Assembly: GCA_019634975.1 (NCBI GenBank)
Contig: JAHCAI010000002.1
Span: 62,001-126,000, forward strand
Direction: 5' to 3'
DNA: 64,000 nucleotides
From: Burkholderiales bacterium
GTDB lineage: Bacteria > Pseudomonadota > Gammaproteobacteria > Burkholderiales > SG8-41
Shown: positions 61,191-64,000 of the stretch, piece after piece
How positions within the stretch are numbered: the stretch's first letter is position 1
Layout: each line of letters opens with the position of its first letter
Position numbers and translations under genes: made by a program
The notes under the pieces: generated by a model
The model's input: the letters and a program-made list of their open reading frames with translations, nothing else
The model's database searches: none
What the model was told of the DNA's origin: nothing

Positions 61191-62195
61191 ATGGACACCA
61201 TCATGGGCACTTCTCCCCTCAACGAAGCGGCGGATGTTTCCGCCGACGCCCCGCGCTGGACCGTGGCGGCCATCGAAGCGCTGTTCGAGCTGCCTTTCAA
61301 TGACCTGCTGTTCCGCGCGCAGCAGGTGCACCGCGAGCACTTCAATCCGAACGCGGTGCAGCTGTCGACGTTGCTGTCGATTAAGACCGGCGGCTGTTCC
61401 GAGGATTGCGGCTATTGCCCGCAGTCGGCGCGCTACCACACCGGCGTGGAGAACCAGGACACGCTGTCGGTCGACGAGGTGGTGGCCGCGGCGAAGCTGG
61501 CGCGTGAAAAGGGCGCGACGCGCTTTTGCATGGGCGCGGCCTGGCGCGGCCCGAAGCAGCGCGACCTCGACAAGGTGGTGGCGATGGTGAAGGCGGTGCG
61601 CGGCCTCGGCATGGAAACCTGCGCCACGCTGGGCATGCTCAAGCCCGGCCAGGCCGCGCAGCTGCGCGATGCGGGCCTCGACTACTACAACCACAACATC
61701 GACACGGCCGCCGACAATTACGCCAACATCATTTCCACCCGCGAATACGGTGACCGCATCGATACCCTGGAGCAGGTGCGCGAGGCCGGGCTGCATGTCT
61801 GCTGCGGCGGCATCGTCGGCATGGGCGAGACTCGCAGGGCGCGGGCGACGCTGATTGCCCAGCTCGCCAACATGGATCCCTACCCGGAATCGGTGCCGAT
61901 CAACAACCTGGTGCAGGTGCCGGGAACACCGCTGCATGGCACGGAAGCGCTGGATCCGCTGGAATTCGTGCGCACCATCGCCTGCGCGCGCATCACCATG
62001 CCCAAGGCCATGGTGCGCCTGTCGGCCGGCCGCCAAGAGATGGGCGACGCGGTACAGGCGCTGTGTTTTCTTGCCGGCGCGAACTCGATTTTCTACGGCG
62101 AGAAGCTGCTGACTACCGGCAATCCGGATGTCGACAATGACCGGGCGCTGTTCGAGCGGCTCGGCCTGCAGCCGATGAATCCGTCCGCGTCCTGA
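61191..62195 (+). CDS. bioB: Biotin synthase
   Basis: This 334-residue radical SAM enzyme inserts sulfur into dethiobiotin to make biotin. The [4Fe-4S] motif CxxxCxxC is at C69, C73 and C76 ([10 protein letters not shown]). Family segments such as YYNHNIDTA and the C-terminal [14 protein letters not shown] are present. It starts a bioB-bioF-bioH set. The 34 bases upstream are AT-rich (TTGACTTTTTATAGG), and a promoter probably lies between it and the divergent comF. I saw no obvious BirA-type operator. Confidence 0.96.
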   Translation: MDTIMGTSPLNEAADVSADAPRWTVAAIEALFELPFNDLLFRAQQVHREHFNPNAVQLSTLLSIKTGGCSEDCGYCPQSARYHTGVENQDTLSVDEVVAAAKLAREKGATRFCMGAAWRGPKQRDLDKVVAMVKAVRGLGMETCATLGMLKPGQAAQLRDAGLDYYNHNIDTAADNYANIISTREYGDRIDTLEQVREAGLHVCCGGIVGMGETRRARATLIAQLANMDPYPESVPINNLVQVPGTPLHGTEALDPLEFVRTIACARITMPKAMVRLSAGRQEMGDAVQALCFLAGANSIFYGEKLLTTGNPDVDNDRALFERLGLQPMNPSAS

Positions 62196-62213
62196 GCGGC
62201 GCGGCCCCGCTTT

Positions 62214-63368
62214 GTGACACTGCATGCCGAACTGGCCGCGGAACTCGCGGCCCGCGACGGCGAAGGCCTGCGCCGCCGGCGCAGGCTGCTGGAATCGCCG
62301 CAGCGTGCGCATGTCCGGGTCGACGGCCGCGACTATCTCGCGTTCTGTTCCAACGATTATCTCGGGCTCGCCTCCGATCCGCGGATCGTGGCTGCGGCAA
62401 AAGAGGGGGCGGAGCTGCATGGCGTCGGTGCCGGCGCCTCCCACCTGATCCTCGGCCATGCGGCCGCGCATCACGAGCTCGAACTGGCGCTGGCGGCTTT
62501 CACCGGCCTGCCGCGTGCGCTGCTGTTTTCGACGGGGTACATGGCGAACATCGGCGTGGTCAGCGCACTTGCGGGCCGCGGCGACGCGGTATTTTCCGAC
62601 CGCCTGAACCACGCGTCGCTCAACGATGCCGCGCTGCTGTCGCGTGCGGCCTTCCGGCGTTTCCCGCACAACGACCTTGCCGCACTGGAACGGCAGCTCA
62701 TCAACACGCCGGCGCGCCGGCGGCTGGTCATCGTGGACGCGGTGTTCAGCATGGACGGGGATATCGCCCCGGTTCCCGAGTTGCTCGGGATCTGCGCGCG
62801 CCATGATGCCTGCCTGCTGATCGATGACGCTCATGGCTTCGGCGTGCTTGGCAAGCGGGGGCGCGGCACGGCGGCACATTTCGGCATCCGCTCCGATCAC
62901 CTGATTTACATGGCGACGCTGGGCAAGGCGGCCGGCGTGGCCGGTGCTTTCGTCGCCGGCAGCGAGGTGCTGGTCGAAAGCCTGGTGCAACAGGCGCGCA
63001 GCTATATCTACACCACGGCAACACCGCCCCTGCTGGCGCATGCGTTGCTGGAGAGCCTGCGCATCATCGGGGAGGAGCAGTGGCGGCGCGATCGGCTGCA
63101 CCAGCTGGTTTCGCGGCTGAAGCAGGGGCTGCGGGATTCTCCATGGCGGCTGCTGCCTTCGGACACGCCGATACAACCCCTGTTGGTCGGCGGCAACGCC
63201 GAGGCGCTGGCGCTTTCGGCGCGGCTTGCCGAACAGGGCCTGCTGGTGCCGGCCATCCGGCCGCCGACGGTCCCACAGGGCACCGCGCGCCTGCGCATCT
63301 CGCTGTCCGCGGACCATGAAGCCGGCGACGTCGACCGCCTGGTCGACGCGCTGCGGCAGGCGGCATGA
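62214..63368 (+). CDS. bioF: 8-amino-7-oxononanoate synthase
   Basis: This 384-residue PLP enzyme condenses pimeloyl-ACP with L-alanine in biotin synthesis. The PLP lysine is K238 in MATLGKAAG, and the cofactor Asp/His region is LLIDDAHGFG (about 201-210). The start is GTG at 62214, 18 bases after bioB. The stop overlaps the bioH start by four bases. Confidence 0.95.
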   Translation: MTLHAELAAELAARDGEGLRRRRRLLESPQRAHVRVDGRDYLAFCSNDYLGLASDPRIVAAAKEGAELHGVGAGASHLILGHAAAHHELELALAAFTGLPRALLFSTGYMANIGVVSALAGRGDAVFSDRLNHASLNDAALLSRAAFRRFPHNDLAALERQLINTPARRRLVIVDAVFSMDGDIAPVPELLGICARHDACLLIDDAHGFGVLGKRGRGTAAHFGIRSDHLIYMATLGKAAGVAGAFVAGSEVLVESLVQQARSYIYTTATPPLLAHALLESLRIIGEEQWRRDRLHQLVSRLKQGLRDSPWRLLPSDTPIQPLLVGGNAEALALSARLAEQGLLVPAIRPPTVPQGTARLRISLSADHEAGDVDRLVDALRQAA

Positions 63369-64000
63369 GCAGCGGGACTCCGCTGGTGCTCCTGCATGGC
63401 TGGGGCGCGCATGGCGGCGTCTGGGCCGGACTCCGGGCGCTGCTCGGCGGACGTTTTGACGTCCAGGCGCCGGATATCGAGGGCAGTGGCAGCTTTGACG
63501 AGGCCGTGGAGTGCCTCGCCGCCGCGGCGCCGCGGCGTTGCCTGCTCGGCGGCTGGTCGCTCGGCGGCCAGCTCGCGCTGTCCTGGGCGCGGCGTCATCC
63601 CGACCAGGTCGAAGGCCTGGTCCTGTTTGCCGCCACGCCGAAGTTCGTCGCCGGCAGCGACTGGCCGCATGGCATGGCGCCGGCAGAGTTCGAGTCCTTC
63701 GCGGCCGCCGTGGCGGAAAACGCGGGCGCCGCGCTGCGCCGTTTCCGGCTGCTGGAGACCCGCGGCGACGCGCAGGCGCGCACGGTCATCCGGCAGCTGG
63801 AACGTTTGCTCGGCGCACGCGCCCCCGCGGCGCAGGCACGGTTGCTGAGGATGCTGGACTGGCTGCGCGAAGTCGACCTGCGCGCGCAGTTGCCGGATAT
63901 CGCGCAACCGGTGCTGGTGATCCATGGCGACGGCGACAGCTTGGTTCCGCCGGCTGCCGCCGACTTCCTCGCCGCAGCGCTGCCGGATGCGCGCAGCACC
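63365..64000 (+). CDS. bioH: Pimeloyl-ACP methyl ester carboxylesterase (partial, cut by window end)
   Basis: This alpha/beta hydrolase is open at the window edge after 212 codons. The oxyanion region LLHGWG (9-14) and the nucleophile elbow GWSLGGQ with S65 are present, and an Asp lies in HGDGD near the end. The ATG overlaps the bioF stop (ATGA). In this context it should release pimeloyl-ACP from its methyl ester for BioF. The catalytic His would lie beyond the window. Confidence 0.88.
   Translation, partial: MSSGTPLVLLHGWGAHGGVWAGLRALLGGRFDVQAPDIEGSGSFDEAVECLAAAAPRRCLLGGWSLGGQLALSWARRHPDQVEGLVLFAATPKFVAGSDWPHGMAPAEFESFAAAVAENAGAALRRFRLLETRGDAQARTVIRQLERLLGARAPAAQARLLRMLDWLREVDLRAQLPDIAQPVLVIHGDGDSLVPPAAADFLAAALPDARST

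Noticed and set aside
1..64000. CRISPR arrays, tRNA or rRNA genes
   Set aside because: No regularly spaced short repeats or tRNA/rRNA-like sequence were noticed on reading. A dedicated scan such as tRNAscan-SE was not possible here.

Overview
The window is GC-rich, gene-dense DNA from a Gram-negative bacterium, most likely a betaproteobacterium. That placement is an inference from the run of housekeeping genes gpmI/envC/ctpA, rhodanese/grxC/secB/gpsA/trmL and comF/bioBFH, and from an MSHA-type pilus locus beside them. I saw no tRNA, rRNA, CRISPR array or insertion sequence, and no gap between genes exceeds about 300 bases.

Layout. Positions 1-7620 hold a small unknown gene, a MoeB/ThiF adenylyltransferase, the leftward set gpmI-envC-ctpA, an ArsR regulator and a PglL-type O-oligosaccharyltransferase. 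Locus 1 (about 7.6-35.9 kb) then carries a membrane rhodanese, grxC, secB, an SH3-like periplasmic protein, gpsA and trmL. These are followed by a complete MSHA-type IV pilus system in the order E-G-F, two pilins, C-D-O-P, three giant MshQ/DUF6701 surface proteins, then I, a PilN-like gene, J-K-L-M-N. Locus 2 (about 35.9-60.4 kb) repeats the whole series from grxC to mshN, with two giant surface proteins instead of three. The window ends with comF and bioB-bioF-bioH; bioH is cut by the window end.

How it works together. MshE is the extension ATPase with two intact c-di-GMP-type motifs, and MshG is the platform. MshI, the PilN-like protein, MshJ and MshK form the inner-membrane alignment complex. 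MshL is the outer-membrane secretin, and MshM and MshN are accessory proteins. The pilins plus minor pilins C, D, O, P and F form the fibre, and the giant DUF6701 proteins are probably displayed at its tip or on the cell surface. Sigma-54 -24/-12 elements precede mshE and the first pilin in both loci. Terminators follow the second pilin in both.

Main finding. The two loci form a tandem repeat with a readable novel joint: at about 35852 mshN runs in frame into the last 17 codons of the rhodanese gene. Most of the repeat is clearly diverged, yet 2,620 bases across mshE-mshG-mshF (11545-14164 and 39401-42020) appear identical. By eye, codon usage is more GC-biased outside these identical tracts than in the DNA between them. 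Deleting between the tracts would restore one uninterrupted locus. This looks like a second, related pilus locus (about 27.9 kb) inserted by recombination within mshEGF, carrying a different set of surface-adhesin heads. The alternative is an old duplication later homogenised by gene conversion, or an assembly artefact.
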